From: Alphaproteobacteria bacterium
GTDB taxonomy: Bacteria > Pseudomonadota > Alphaproteobacteria > GCA-2731375
NCBI GenBank assembly: GCA_030746295.1
Contig: JASLMY010000034.1
Span: forward strand, 12,892 to 27,343
Direction of reading: 5' to 3'
DNA length: 14,452 nt
The translations under genes and the position numbers were made by a program. Below the pieces are notes generated by a model. The model made no database searches, had not been told where the DNA came from, and was given only the letters and a program-made list of their open reading frames with translations. Positions 1 to 10,191 of the stretch are shown piece after piece (the first letter of the stretch is position 1; every line of letters begins with the position of its first letter).

Positions 1-1
1 T

Positions 2-1765
2 GGCGAGCTCCGCCCCGCCGACGTCGGTCATCCGGTCCGCGTTTCCGGCTGGGTGCATCGCAAGCGCGACCACGGCGGCCTTCTCTTCATCGACCTCCGC
101 GATCACTATGGCGTCACCCAGTGCGTGGTGGAGCCCGACAGCCCCCATTTCGAGGTGGCGGAGCGGACGAGCCCCGAAAGCGTCGTCCGAATCGACGGCC
201 CCGTGGTGCGCCGTAGCGAGGAAACGGTCAACACCGGCCTCGACACCGGCGAGGTCGAGATCCGCATAGAGCATTTCGAGGTCCTGTCGGCGGCGGCCGA
301 GTTGCCGCTGCAGGTCTTCGGCGATCAGGTCTACCCCGAGGAGACCCGCCTCACCTATCGCTTTCTCGATCTCAGGCGCGAAAAGCTGCACGACAACATC
401 AAGCTCCGGGCAGAGGTGATCTCCTCGATCCGGCGCCGCATGGAGGCGCAGGGCTTCACCGAGTTCCAGACCCCGATCCTGACCGCCTCGTCGCCCGAGG
501 GCGCGCGCGATTTCCTGGTCCCCAGCCGCATGCATCCGGGCCAGTTCTACGCCTTGCCGCAGGCGCCGCAGCAGTTCAAGCAGCTGGTCATGATCGCCGG
601 CTTCGACCGCTACTTCCAAATCGCCCCCTGCTTTCGGGACGAGGACGCCCGCGCCGACCGCAGCCCCGGCGAGTTCTACCAGCTCGACCTGGAGATGTCC
701 TTCGTCGAGCAGGAGGATGTCTTCGCCGCCGTCGAGCCGGTGATGCACGGTGTCTTCGCCGAGTTCACGGACCAGGAGATCACAGCCCTGCCGTTTCCGC
801 GCATCCCCTATGCCGAGGCGATGCTGAAATACGGCAGCGACAAGCCCGATCTCCGCAATCCGCTGGAGATCGTCGACGTCTCTGAAGTCTTTCGCGATTC
901 CGACTTCCAGCTCTTCGCCAAGGCGGTGGCGGGCGGTGCCGTCGTCCGCGCCATTCCCGCCCCCGGCTCGGCCACCCAGCCGCGCAGCTTCTTCGACAAG
1001 ATGAACGACTGGGCCCGCGAGGAAGGTGCGGCCGGCATGGGCTGGATCAGCTTCGCCGACGGCGGCGGCCGGGGCCCGATCGCCAACCGGCTCGGCGAGG
1101 AACGCCTCGCCCAACTGAAAGGCGCGACCGGTCTCGGCGACGGCGATGGCGTCTTCTTCGCCTGCGACAAGCCGGGGGCCGCGGCCGAGCTCGCCGGCAA
1201 GGCCCGGACCAAGGTCGGCCAGGACCTGGAACTGATCGAGACCGACGGCTACCGCTTCTGCTGGATCGTCGATTTTCCGATGTACGAGTGGAACGAGCGC
1301 GAACGAAAGATCGACTTCTCGCACAACCCCTTCTCGATGCCCCAAGGCGGCATCGAGGCCCTGCATGCCCAGGACCCGGAAGAGATCCTGGGCTATCAGT
1401 ACGACATCGTCTGCAACGGCGTGGAGCTCTCCTCGGGCGCGATCCGAAACCACGTGCCCGAGATCATGTACAAGGCCTTCGAGATCGCCGGCTATGGCCC
1501 CGAAGTGGTGGAGGCGCGCTTCTCGGGCATGCTGAACGCGCTTCGCTACGGCGCCCCGCCGCACGGCGGCATCGCGCCGGGCATCGATCGCATCGTCATG
1601 CTGTTGGCGGGAGAGCCGAACATTCGCGAGGTCATCCTGTTCCCGATGAACCAGCAGGCCCAAGACCTGATGATGGGAGCGCCAGCCGAGGTCTCGGCCC
1701 AACAACTTCGTGAGCTGCAGCTTCGCGTCGCGACCCCGCCCCCGAAGTGCGCGGAGGAAGCCTGA
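2..1765 (+). CDS. aspS: Aspartyl-tRNA synthetase (AspRS), 5'-truncated by window edge
   Basis: Class II aminoacyl-tRNA synthetase that charges tRNA(Asp), and possibly tRNA(Asn), with aspartate in the cytoplasm. The frame is open from base 2, so the true start lies upstream; about ten residues seem to be missing compared with alphaproteobacterial relatives. The order is an N-terminal OB-fold anticodon-binding domain ([10 protein letters not shown] at about 47-79), then the catalytic core. Motif 2 ([10 protein letters not shown] followed by GEFYQLDLE) lies at about 630-700, the bacterial GAD insertion domain at about 850-1230, and motif 3 ([14 protein letters not shown]) at about 1566-1607. The LVPSR and [13 protein letters not shown] signatures near 510-590 are also typical. 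The His codon at 71-73 is the residue associated with non-discriminating AspRS. The GT-like gene follows 33 nt later on the same strand, so co-transcription is possible. The family assignment is certain; the tRNA specificity is inferred. Confidence 0.98.
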   Translation, partial: GELRPADVGHPVRVSGWVHRKRDHGGLLFIDLRDHYGVTQCVVEPDSPHFEVAERTSPESVVRIDGPVVRRSEETVNTGLDTGEVEIRIEHFEVLSAAAELPLQVFGDQVYPEETRLTYRFLDLRREKLHDNIKLRAEVISSIRRRMEAQGFTEFQTPILTASSPEGARDFLVPSRMHPGQFYALPQAPQQFKQLVMIAGFDRYFQIAPCFRDEDARADRSPGEFYQLDLEMSFVEQEDVFAAVEPVMHGVFAEFTDQEITALPFPRIPYAEAMLKYGSDKPDLRNPLEIVDVSEVFRDSDFQLFAKAVAGGAVVRAIPAPGSATQPRSFFDKMNDWAREEGAAGMGWISFADGGGRGPIANRLGEERLAQLKGATGLGDGDGVFFACDKPGAAAELAGKARTKVGQDLELIETDGYRFCWIVDFPMYEWNERERKIDFSHNPFSMPQGGIEALHAQDPEEILGYQYDIVCNGVELSSGAIRNHVPEIMYKAFEIAGYGPEVVEARFSGMLNALRYGAPPHGGIAPGIDRIVMLLAGEPNIREVILFPMNQQAQDLMMGAPAEVSAQQLRELQLRVATPPPKCAEEA

Positions 1766-1798
1766 GCCGAGGTCGACCCGGACGCCCCCGCCGATAGC

Positions 1799-3355
1799 AT
1801 GGGCGGTGCGATGAGCGTCTCCAGGAGCGCTCTCCTCCTCGGCCTGATCCTGGTCCTGGTCCTCGGCGCGGGCCTTCGCCTCTATGGCCTCGACGCCAGG
1901 TCGTTCTGGAACGACGAGCTCTCGATCGCGACCGACACCGCCGGCTCGCTGGCTGGCCTGCTGGCTGCCTTTACCGAGGGACGCCAGGCCCATCCGCCGC
2001 TCTATGGCCTCCTGATCTGGGGCTGGGTGCAGTGCTTCGGCGATAGCGAATGGTCGCTTCGCCTGCCCTCGGCGATTGCCGGCATCCTGACCATTCCGCT
2101 GGTGTTCCTGCTCGGCCGCCGGCTCTACGGCGTGCCCGAGGGTCTGGTCGCGGCCCTGTTGGTGGCGGTGGCGAAGACCGGGCTCCGGTTCTCGCAGGAA
2201 GTCCGCCCCTACGGGCTCTTGATGCTGCTCGGCGTCTTGACCAGTTGGCTGCTTGTCGAAGTCCTGACCCGCGAGACCGGCAGCGCCCGCCGTCGGGGAT
2301 TCGCCGCCGCCTATGTCGCCGCCGCCGTCGCGCTTGCCTACCTGCACTATTTTGGCGCCCTCACGCTCTTCGCCCAGGGCGTGACAGCCGCCCTTTGGGC
2401 CGGCAGGCAACGCCGCCGCTGGCTCGAGGTCGGCTGCCTCTTCGGCATTATCCTAGCAGCCTTCTTGCCCTGGCTCGGCGTCGTCTTCTCGCATATCGGG
2501 CGCGGCTCGTGGATCCGGCCGACCGACGCCCGAGAGCTCGGCAACTACGCCCTGATGATCATCGGCGGCGGCACCGCCAGCGGCCTCGTCTTCGCCGCCG
2601 CGTTGGCTGTCGGCAGTTTGCGCCTTCGCCCTCTCGCCCATTTCCAGCGCGGCACCTGGTTCCTGCTCATCCTGTTCATCCTGCCCCTCGCCCTTGCCCT
2701 CGTCATTTCGGCAGCGCTGACGCCGATCTTCGTCGACCGCAACCTGATCGCGACCGGTCCGATTGCAGCCCTGATCCTGGCCCGCATGCTGTGCCTGGGC
2801 CTGGGCCTGGACCTGGGATCGAGAAAATGGGTTGCCACTGTCGCTGTCGCCTTCGCCGCCCTGACGCTCGTCGAGTCGATATTCCTCTGGCGCTACTACG
2901 GAACGCCGAAGACCCAGTTCCGCGAGGTCGCAGCGGCGGTGAGGACAGGCTACGCCGACAGCGAGACCACGGCACTGATCCTCTGTGCCGGTGAGGACAA
3001 GCTCGAATACTACTTTCGGCAGTTCGGCTTCTCGCCTCGGATCGACGCCTACGCCTGTCGTCTGCAAGACCTGAAGGAAACGGGCTGGGCAGGCCGGCGG
3101 CCGGCGCCGGCTACCGAGTTGTTGCTCGCCGTTGCGCGCCGGGACGTCGATCCGGCGCTGATCGAGTTCTTCCGGCAGCAGTTCCACGGCTTCGAATGCA
3201 ATGGCTTCAAGAAGGCGACGCTCTACCGTTTCACCCGACCGGGAAGGCAGACCGTCACGGGCTCGCCGCCACTGTGCGCGCCGCACGCCACTGCCGTCGG
3301 CCAGCCACCCTTTATCGCCTGGTGGGAAACGGTTCGGCCCGTCTTCCTTCGCTAG
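1799..3355 (+). CDS. Polytopic membrane glycosyltransferase, GT39/PMT-like (ArnT-type fold)
   Basis: Predicted integral-membrane glycosyltransferase that would move a sugar from a polyprenyl-phosphate donor to an acceptor on the periplasmic side. Counting from the ATG at 1799, the 518-residue product has an N-terminal membrane helix (about 11-30) and then the first large loop with the acidic pair in SFWNDELS (D39, E40), the usual catalytic position in this superfamily. HPPLYGLLIWG follows at 65-75, SQEVRPYGLL at 132-141, LHYFG at 182-186, and FVDRNLIATGP at 311-321, the counterpart of the family's late R-(Y/N)-L motif. I count about ten to twelve hydrophobic helices to residue ~365, then a soluble C-terminal tail of about 150 residues. 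An in-frame ATG at 1811 is an equally plausible start; neither has a strong ribosome binding site. Acceptor and sugar cannot be read from the sequence. LPS, lipid A, protein or hopanoid modification are all possible. Confidence 0.85.
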   Translation: MGGAMSVSRSALLLGLILVLVLGAGLRLYGLDARSFWNDELSIATDTAGSLAGLLAAFTEGRQAHPPLYGLLIWGWVQCFGDSEWSLRLPSAIAGILTIPLVFLLGRRLYGVPEGLVAALLVAVAKTGLRFSQEVRPYGLLMLLGVLTSWLLVEVLTRETGSARRRGFAAAYVAAAVALAYLHYFGALTLFAQGVTAALWAGRQRRRWLEVGCLFGIILAAFLPWLGVVFSHIGRGSWIRPTDARELGNYALMIIGGGTASGLVFAAALAVGSLRLRPLAHFQRGTWFLLILFILPLALALVISAALTPIFVDRNLIATGPIAALILARMLCLGLGLDLGSRKWVATVAVAFAALTLVESIFLWRYYGTPKTQFREVAAAVRTGYADSETTALILCAGEDKLEYYFRQFGFSPRIDAYACRLQDLKETGWAGRRPAPATELLLAVARRDVDPALIEFFRQQFHGFECNGFKKATLYRFTRPGRQTVTGSPPLCAPHATAVGQPPFIAWWETVRPVFLR

Positions 3356-3376
3356 GGCGATACCCGGCGACCCAGG

Positions 3377-3406
3377 AAAAAAGGGGCGCGGCGAGGTGCC
3401 GCGCCC
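3377..3406 (-). terminator. Intrinsic terminator for nrdJ (minus strand)
   Basis: A perfect 9-bp G+C-rich stem (3384-3392 with 3398-3406, five-base loop) is followed on the minus strand by a C and six U (plus-strand A run at 3377-3382). This is a textbook Rho-independent terminator for transcription coming from nrdJ, about 125 nt past its stop codon. On the plus strand the hairpin has no U tract, so it should not terminate the glycosyltransferase gene efficiently. Confidence 0.85.
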
Positions 3407-3413
3407 AAGTCCG

Positions 3414-3447
3414 GCGTGGAATGCGATGAGGGACCGCATTCCAACGC
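3414..3447. repeat. Inverted repeat (hairpin) between convergent genes
   Basis: TGGAATGCG at 3417-3425 and CGCATTCCA at 3435-3443 form a perfect 9-bp stem around a nine-base loop. Flanking GCG/CGC extends it to 12 bp with one bulged base. It lies between the nrdJ terminator and a third hairpin. It could be part of the nrdJ 3' untranslated region or of a small RNA ending at the same terminator. Confidence 0.7.
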
Positions 3448-3468
3448 AACAGGGAGGACTTCCATACT

Positions 3469-3489
3469 CCGGCCGGTGGCGCCGGCCGG
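3469..3489. repeat. Inverted repeat (hairpin) just downstream of nrdJ
   Basis: CCGGCCGG at 3469-3476 and again at 3482-3489 (the octamer is its own reverse complement) can form an 8-bp stem with a five-base loop, 40 nt beyond the nrdJ stop codon. No U tract follows on either strand, so it is not a terminator by itself. It may stabilise the nrdJ mRNA 3' end. Confidence 0.6.
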
Positions 3490-3528
3490 TACGCGGCCGC
3501 TACAAACACTCGTGGCGGCGATGGCGAC

Positions 3529-7191
<3,663 letters not shown>

Positions 7192-7200
7192 GCAATCAAC

Positions 7201-7206
7201 CCCTCC
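7201..7206 (-). promoter_or_regulatory. Ribosome binding site of nrdJ
   Basis: The minus-strand hexamer GGAGGG lies nine bases before the ATG at 7191. It decides for the 1220-residue start over the in-frame ATG at 7260, whose upstream sequence shows no comparable Shine-Dalgarno match. Confidence 0.85.
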
Positions 7207-7248
7207 ACGAGCCGCTCGCTCTTGTTTCGGCGCCGCGGCTCCGCCACC

Positions 7249-7268
7249 GGCCCTCTCCACCGAGGGCC
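7249..7268 (-). promoter_or_regulatory. Hairpin in the nrdJ leader
   Basis: GGCCCTC (7249-7255) and GAGGGCC (7262-7268) form a perfect 7-bp stem with a six-base loop, about 60-75 nt upstream of the nrdJ start, inside the predicted 5' untranslated region. No U run follows, so it is not a terminator. A role in mRNA stability or translation is only a possibility. Confidence 0.45.
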
Positions 7269-7305
7269 CTTACACATGTTTCGTTCCCGTCTTCCCGCAG
7301 AACAC

Positions 7306-7325
7306 ACCTTCAACATGTTGTAGGT
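7306..7325. promoter_or_regulatory. NrdR-box-like palindrome 1 (core CAACATGTTG)
   Basis: The core CAACATGTTG at 7311-7320 is a perfect palindrome inside a 20-bp imperfect one (ACCT and AGGT arms, one mismatched pair). It matches 8 of 10 positions of the published NrdR core CwAtATaTwG; the outer flanks do not match the aca/tgt ends. Its centre is exactly 31 bp from the centre of the second box, the usual three-turn spacing of NrdR box pairs. The site is 115-134 bp upstream of the nrdJ start. The role as an operator repressing nrdJ is inferred. Confidence 0.65.
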
Positions 7326-7338
7326 CACATATCGGCGG

Positions 7339-7354
7339 GGGCGATATGTAGGCA
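7339..7354. promoter_or_regulatory. NrdR-box-like site 2 (core CTACATATCG on minus strand)
   Basis: The minus-strand core CTACATATCG (7351 down to 7342) matches 8 of 10 positions of the NrdR core CwAtATaTwG. It overlaps the candidate -10 hexamer of nrdJ at 7350-7345. It also forms one arm of a perfect 8-bp inverted repeat, ACATATCG (7327-7334) and CGATATGT (7342-7349). Together with the palindrome centred at 7315.5 it makes a pair 31 bp apart. Confidence 0.6.
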
Positions 7355-7375
7355 CAGGCGCGTGGGACCTGTCAA
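7345..7375 (-). promoter_or_regulatory. Candidate sigma-70-type promoter of nrdJ
   Basis: On the minus strand a perfect -35 hexamer TTGACA (7375-7370) is followed after 19 bases by TACATA (7350-7345), a poor -10 match. Alphaproteobacterial promoters often keep the -35 better than the -10, but the spacer is longer than ideal. Transcription would begin near 7338, leaving a leader of about 145 nt that contains the first palindrome and the 7249-7268 hairpin. Confidence 0.4.
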
Positions 7376-7973
7376 TTGGAATTTACAGACCGAAATCCAA
7401 TATCGAGCCGGTGACAACGCTGACATTGCCAAACGGCGAAGTTGATCAATACCTTGCGAGCAAATTCTTCAAATTGACGATAATATGACGACTCGTAAAA
7501 TTTCATCGGTTTTATTGGCGACACTGCGCAATGCGGTCGGCATCAACTTGACCGATCGCAAGAAATACTTCTTGCATCGCGTAACAAGACTTGATTTTTC
7601 TTTGACTACCCTTGGCCTCGGGCGAGACAGGCAATGGGTAGAAGATCGTGCCGGGTCGACAGCACCACGCAGGATATCGAAGGCCACACTGCCTTGCAAC
7701 AATATTTTGTAGTGGATGGCGGGGTATCCCGCAGCATCTTGTAGGTTGCGCCCCGGCTGCAGCGAACGATCAGCCCAACAGCCATCAAACACGCGGGTTA
7801 TCGCCGCAAAATGATTCTCTTTATGAAAAAACCTGGATAAGCAACAACGACACAAGTGAATTGCCGCATGAGGACCGGTGGGTAAACGGCCCTCGGGGGC
7901 CGGGGCAGGCGCATGTCGTCACGGCACGCTGCATACTGTTGCGGCGGCCCGCGGGCGGTTATGATGAACGACC
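7376..7973. other. Long divergent intergenic region, no supported gene
   Basis: About 600 bp separate the nrdJ promoter from lptF. The part at 7381-7620 is visibly AT-richer than its surroundings (about 44% G+C by hand count). Short frames exist on both strands, including one at 7485-7712 plus (75 codons, no Shine-Dalgarno) and one at 7469-7855 minus. None has G/C-biased third positions like its neighbours. Small structures include a GCAAGAA/TTCTTGC hairpin (7558-7575), a CGGCCC/GGGCCG hairpin with a four-base loop (7887-7902) and a GCCCGCGGGC palindrome (7947-7956). The lptF promoter must lie here, but I cannot place it convincingly. I see no tRNA and no riboswitch. Confidence 0.6.
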
Positions 7974-9092
7974 GTGCCGAGCTTGCAGCGATATGTCTGG
8001 CGTCAACTCCTGGGTCCCTTCGCCTTCTTCACATTGGCGTTGACGGGAGTGATTTGGCTCAGCCAGTCGCTGCGTTTCATCGATTGGATCTTCAACAAGG
8101 GGCTCTCGGCGGGGTTCTTCTTCTACATGACGGCGCTGCTGTTGCCAGGCTTGCTGGCGATCGTCTTGCCGATCGCCCTTTTCGCCGCAGTGATTTACGC
8201 CTACCACCGGATGAGCGCCGAGAGCGAGATCGTGGTGATGTCCGCGGCCGGCATCGGCCCTTGGCCGCTGGCCCGGCCGGCCCTGCTGCTCGCCGTGCTG
8301 GTGACCGGGCTCGGCTACGCCTTGACCCTCTACCTGATGCCGCTCGGCCAACGCAACTTTCGGATGCTGCGGATGGATCTGAAGTCGGACCTCTCGCACG
8401 TCTTGCTGCAGGAAGGCACCTTCAACACGGTGACCGGCGGCTTGACCGTGTATATCCGCGAGCGTCGGGGCAGCGGCGAGATGCGCGGCATCCTGGTCCA
8501 CGACAGCCGCAATCAAAGCCGGCCGACGACGATGATGGCCGAGCAGGGCGTGCTGGTCCGCACCAAGACCGGCCCCCGCCTGGTCCTGGTCAACGGCAAC
8601 CGGCAGGAGATCGCGGCCCGCTCGCACCAGCTCTCGATCCTGCACTTCGACCGCTACGCCCTCGACCTCGGCCAGTTCGTGCAGGCGACCAAGCGGCGTT
8701 GGTTCGACGCCAAGGCGCGCTATCTGCACGAGCTCTTCCGGCCCGGCGATTCGCCGGCCGACCGACGCAACGCGGCCCGCTTTCGCGCCGCCGGCAACGA
8801 CCGGATCACGGCGCCGCTCTTCGCCCTGGCCTTTGCCCTGATGGGGTTGGCGGCGGTGCTGGGCGGGCAGTTCTCCCGTCGTGGCCTCGGCCTCCGGGTC
8901 GCCGTCGTGGTCGGCGCCGCGATCGTCGTCCGCCTGGCGGGCTTGGCGACCGTCAACCTGGCCGCCAAGACGCCGGTCCTGATCCCGCTCATCTACCTCA
9001 ACATCGCCGCGGCGATCGCCGTCAGCCTCTATCTGCTCTGGCGACCGCCCGGACTCGGCCGCCGCGGGCTCGCCACCTGGTGGGCCGGCTGA
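7974..9092 (+). CDS. lptF: LPS export ABC transporter permease LptF
   Basis: Inner-membrane permease of the LptB2FG complex, which extracts lipopolysaccharide from the outer leaflet of the inner membrane and pushes it onto the LptC-LptA-LptD bridge. The 372-residue protein has the YjgP/YjgQ layout. Three N-terminal helices lie at about 12-31, 50-76 and 100-123. A periplasmic beta-jellyroll of about 150 residues follows, then three C-terminal helices (about 278-298, 308-330, 335-355). The opening RYVWRQLLGPFAFF and IWLSQSLRFIDWIFNKG are typical of LptF. The segment SAESEIVVMSAAG after helix 2 is the expected cytoplasmic coupling region for the LptB ATPase. The start is GTG at 7974; no in-frame ATG lies close upstream, and the ATGs at 7961 and 7964 are out of frame. 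Its stop overlaps the lptG start by one base (TGATG), so the two permease halves are probably translationally coupled. Confidence 0.96.
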   Translation: MPSLQRYVWRQLLGPFAFFTLALTGVIWLSQSLRFIDWIFNKGLSAGFFFYMTALLLPGLLAIVLPIALFAAVIYAYHRMSAESEIVVMSAAGIGPWPLARPALLLAVLVTGLGYALTLYLMPLGQRNFRMLRMDLKSDLSHVLLQEGTFNTVTGGLTVYIRERRGSGEMRGILVHDSRNQSRPTTMMAEQGVLVRTKTGPRLVLVNGNRQEIAARSHQLSILHFDRYALDLGQFVQATKRRWFDAKARYLHELFRPGDSPADRRNAARFRAAGNDRITAPLFALAFALMGLAAVLGGQFSRRGLGLRVAVVVGAAIVVRLAGLATVNLAAKTPVLIPLIYLNIAAAIAVSLYLLWRPPGLGRRGLATWWAG

Positions 9093-10186
9093 TGCGGTTG
9101 TCGCCCACGCTCTCGATCTATCTCGGCCGCCAGTTCCTGAACGGCATCCTCTTCGCCTTCTTCGTCATGATGGTGTTGGTCCTGCTGGCCGACCTGGTCG
9201 AGCACCTGCGCCGCGCCGCCAACAAAGAGCAAGCCACCTTCGCCGTCGTGCTGGCGATGTCGTTCCTGCAGCTACCCTCGCTGGCGCAAAAGCTCTTGCC
9301 CTTCGCGGCCCTCTTCGGCGGCATCTGGACCTTCTCGCGCCTGACCCGCACGCACGAATTGGTGGTGACCCGGTCGAGCGGGGTCTCGGTCTGGCAGTTC
9401 CTGGCGCCGACCCTGACGATCGCATTGCTGATCGGCGCCTTCGTCGTCACCATCTTCAATCCCCTGGCCTCGGCTATGGTGACCCGCTACGAGCAGTTGG
9501 AAATGAAATACCTGCAGGGGCGGCCGCACTTGCTGGCGGTGTCGAAGAACGGGCTTTGGCTGCGGCAGGCCGACCCGAAGGGCCAGGCGGTGGTGCACGC
9601 CCGCGGTATCTCGTCGCAAGGCACCAAGCTCTCTGGCGTCATCGTCTTCCTCTACGAGGACGCCGATCGCTTCGTCGGCCGCATCGACGCCGCCGGCGCC
9701 GAGCTGCGCCCCGGCCATTGGGCGCTGAGCGACGCATTGCTGACCGCGCCCGACCGGCCGGCCGAACACCACGACACCTACCGTCTCCACACCAGCCTGA
9801 CGCTGGCGCAGATCCAGGAGAGCTTCGCTTCGCCAGAGACGATGTCGTTCTGGTCGCTGCCCGGCTTCATCGAGACCCTCGAGGCGGCGGGCTTCTCGGC
9901 CAAGCGACATCGGCTCTATTGGCACACGACCCTGACCCTGCCGGCCCTGCTCTGCGCCATGGTGCTGCTGTCCGCCACCTTCTCGCTACGCCTGACGCGG
10001 TCGGGCTACACCGGCTGGCTGATCGCCGCCGGCGTCGCCGCTGCCTTCCTGCTCTACTTCGTCTCCGATATCGTCGTCGCCATGGGTCTGGCGGGCAAGC
10101 TGCCGGTGGCGCTGGCCGCCTGGACGCCGACGGGCGTGGCACTGTCGCTAGGCCTGGCCTTGCTTTTCTACCTCGAGGACGGTTGA
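9092..10186 (+). CDS. lptG: LPS export ABC transporter permease LptG
   Basis: Partner permease of LptF in the inner-membrane LptB2FG exporter. It is 364 residues long, normal for the family, with the same architecture. Helices lie at about 15-33, 50-78 and 100-122, a periplasmic jellyroll at about 130-270, and helices at about 278-298, 308-330 and 340-360. Typical segments are LSIYLGRQFL at the N-terminus, LPSLAQKLLPFAALFG in helix 2 and SRLTRTHELVVTRSSGVS in the coupling region. It starts at the ATG sharing its A with the lptF stop codon, with GGTGGG about nine bases upstream. The same frame stays open back to 7913, but that is only the shadow of lptF in high-G+C DNA. lptD begins five bases after its stop. 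Confidence 0.96.
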   Translation: MRLSPTLSIYLGRQFLNGILFAFFVMMVLVLLADLVEHLRRAANKEQATFAVVLAMSFLQLPSLAQKLLPFAALFGGIWTFSRLTRTHELVVTRSSGVSVWQFLAPTLTIALLIGAFVVTIFNPLASAMVTRYEQLEMKYLQGRPHLLAVSKNGLWLRQADPKGQAVVHARGISSQGTKLSGVIVFLYEDADRFVGRIDAAGAELRPGHWALSDALLTAPDRPAEHHDTYRLHTSLTLAQIQESFASPETMSFWSLPGFIETLEAAGFSAKRHRLYWHTTLTLPALLCAMVLLSATFSLRLTRSGYTGWLIAAGVAAAFLLYFVSDIVVAMGLAGKLPVALAAWTPTGVALSLGLALLFYLEDG

Positions 10187-10191
10187 GCCCC

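Noticed and set aside
7192..7260. Longer nrdJ start at 7260
   Set aside because: It would add 23 residues rich in Ala, Gly and Arg with no ribosome binding site, whereas GGAGGG lies at ideal distance from the ATG at 7191.
7192..7480. Cobalamin riboswitch upstream of nrdJ
   Set aside because: I looked for the conserved B12 box (GCCACTG-like) and its long multi-stem fold and found neither. Class II enzymes also need B12 and would not be expected to be shut off by it.
7469..7855. Minus-strand 128-codon frame in the intergenic region
   Set aside because: No ribosome binding site, no recognisable motif, and no G/C bias at third positions; most likely random.
7887..7902. CGGCCC/GGGCCG hairpin upstream of lptF as a terminator
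   Set aside because: No U tract on either strand, and no gene ending nearby that would need it.
7939..7965. Promoter for lptF with TATGAT at 7960-7965
   Set aside because: The only -35-like hexamer (TTGCGG, 7939-7944) is weak and 15 bases away, and the -10 lies only eight bases before the GTG start, which would make the mRNA nearly leaderless. Not convincing.
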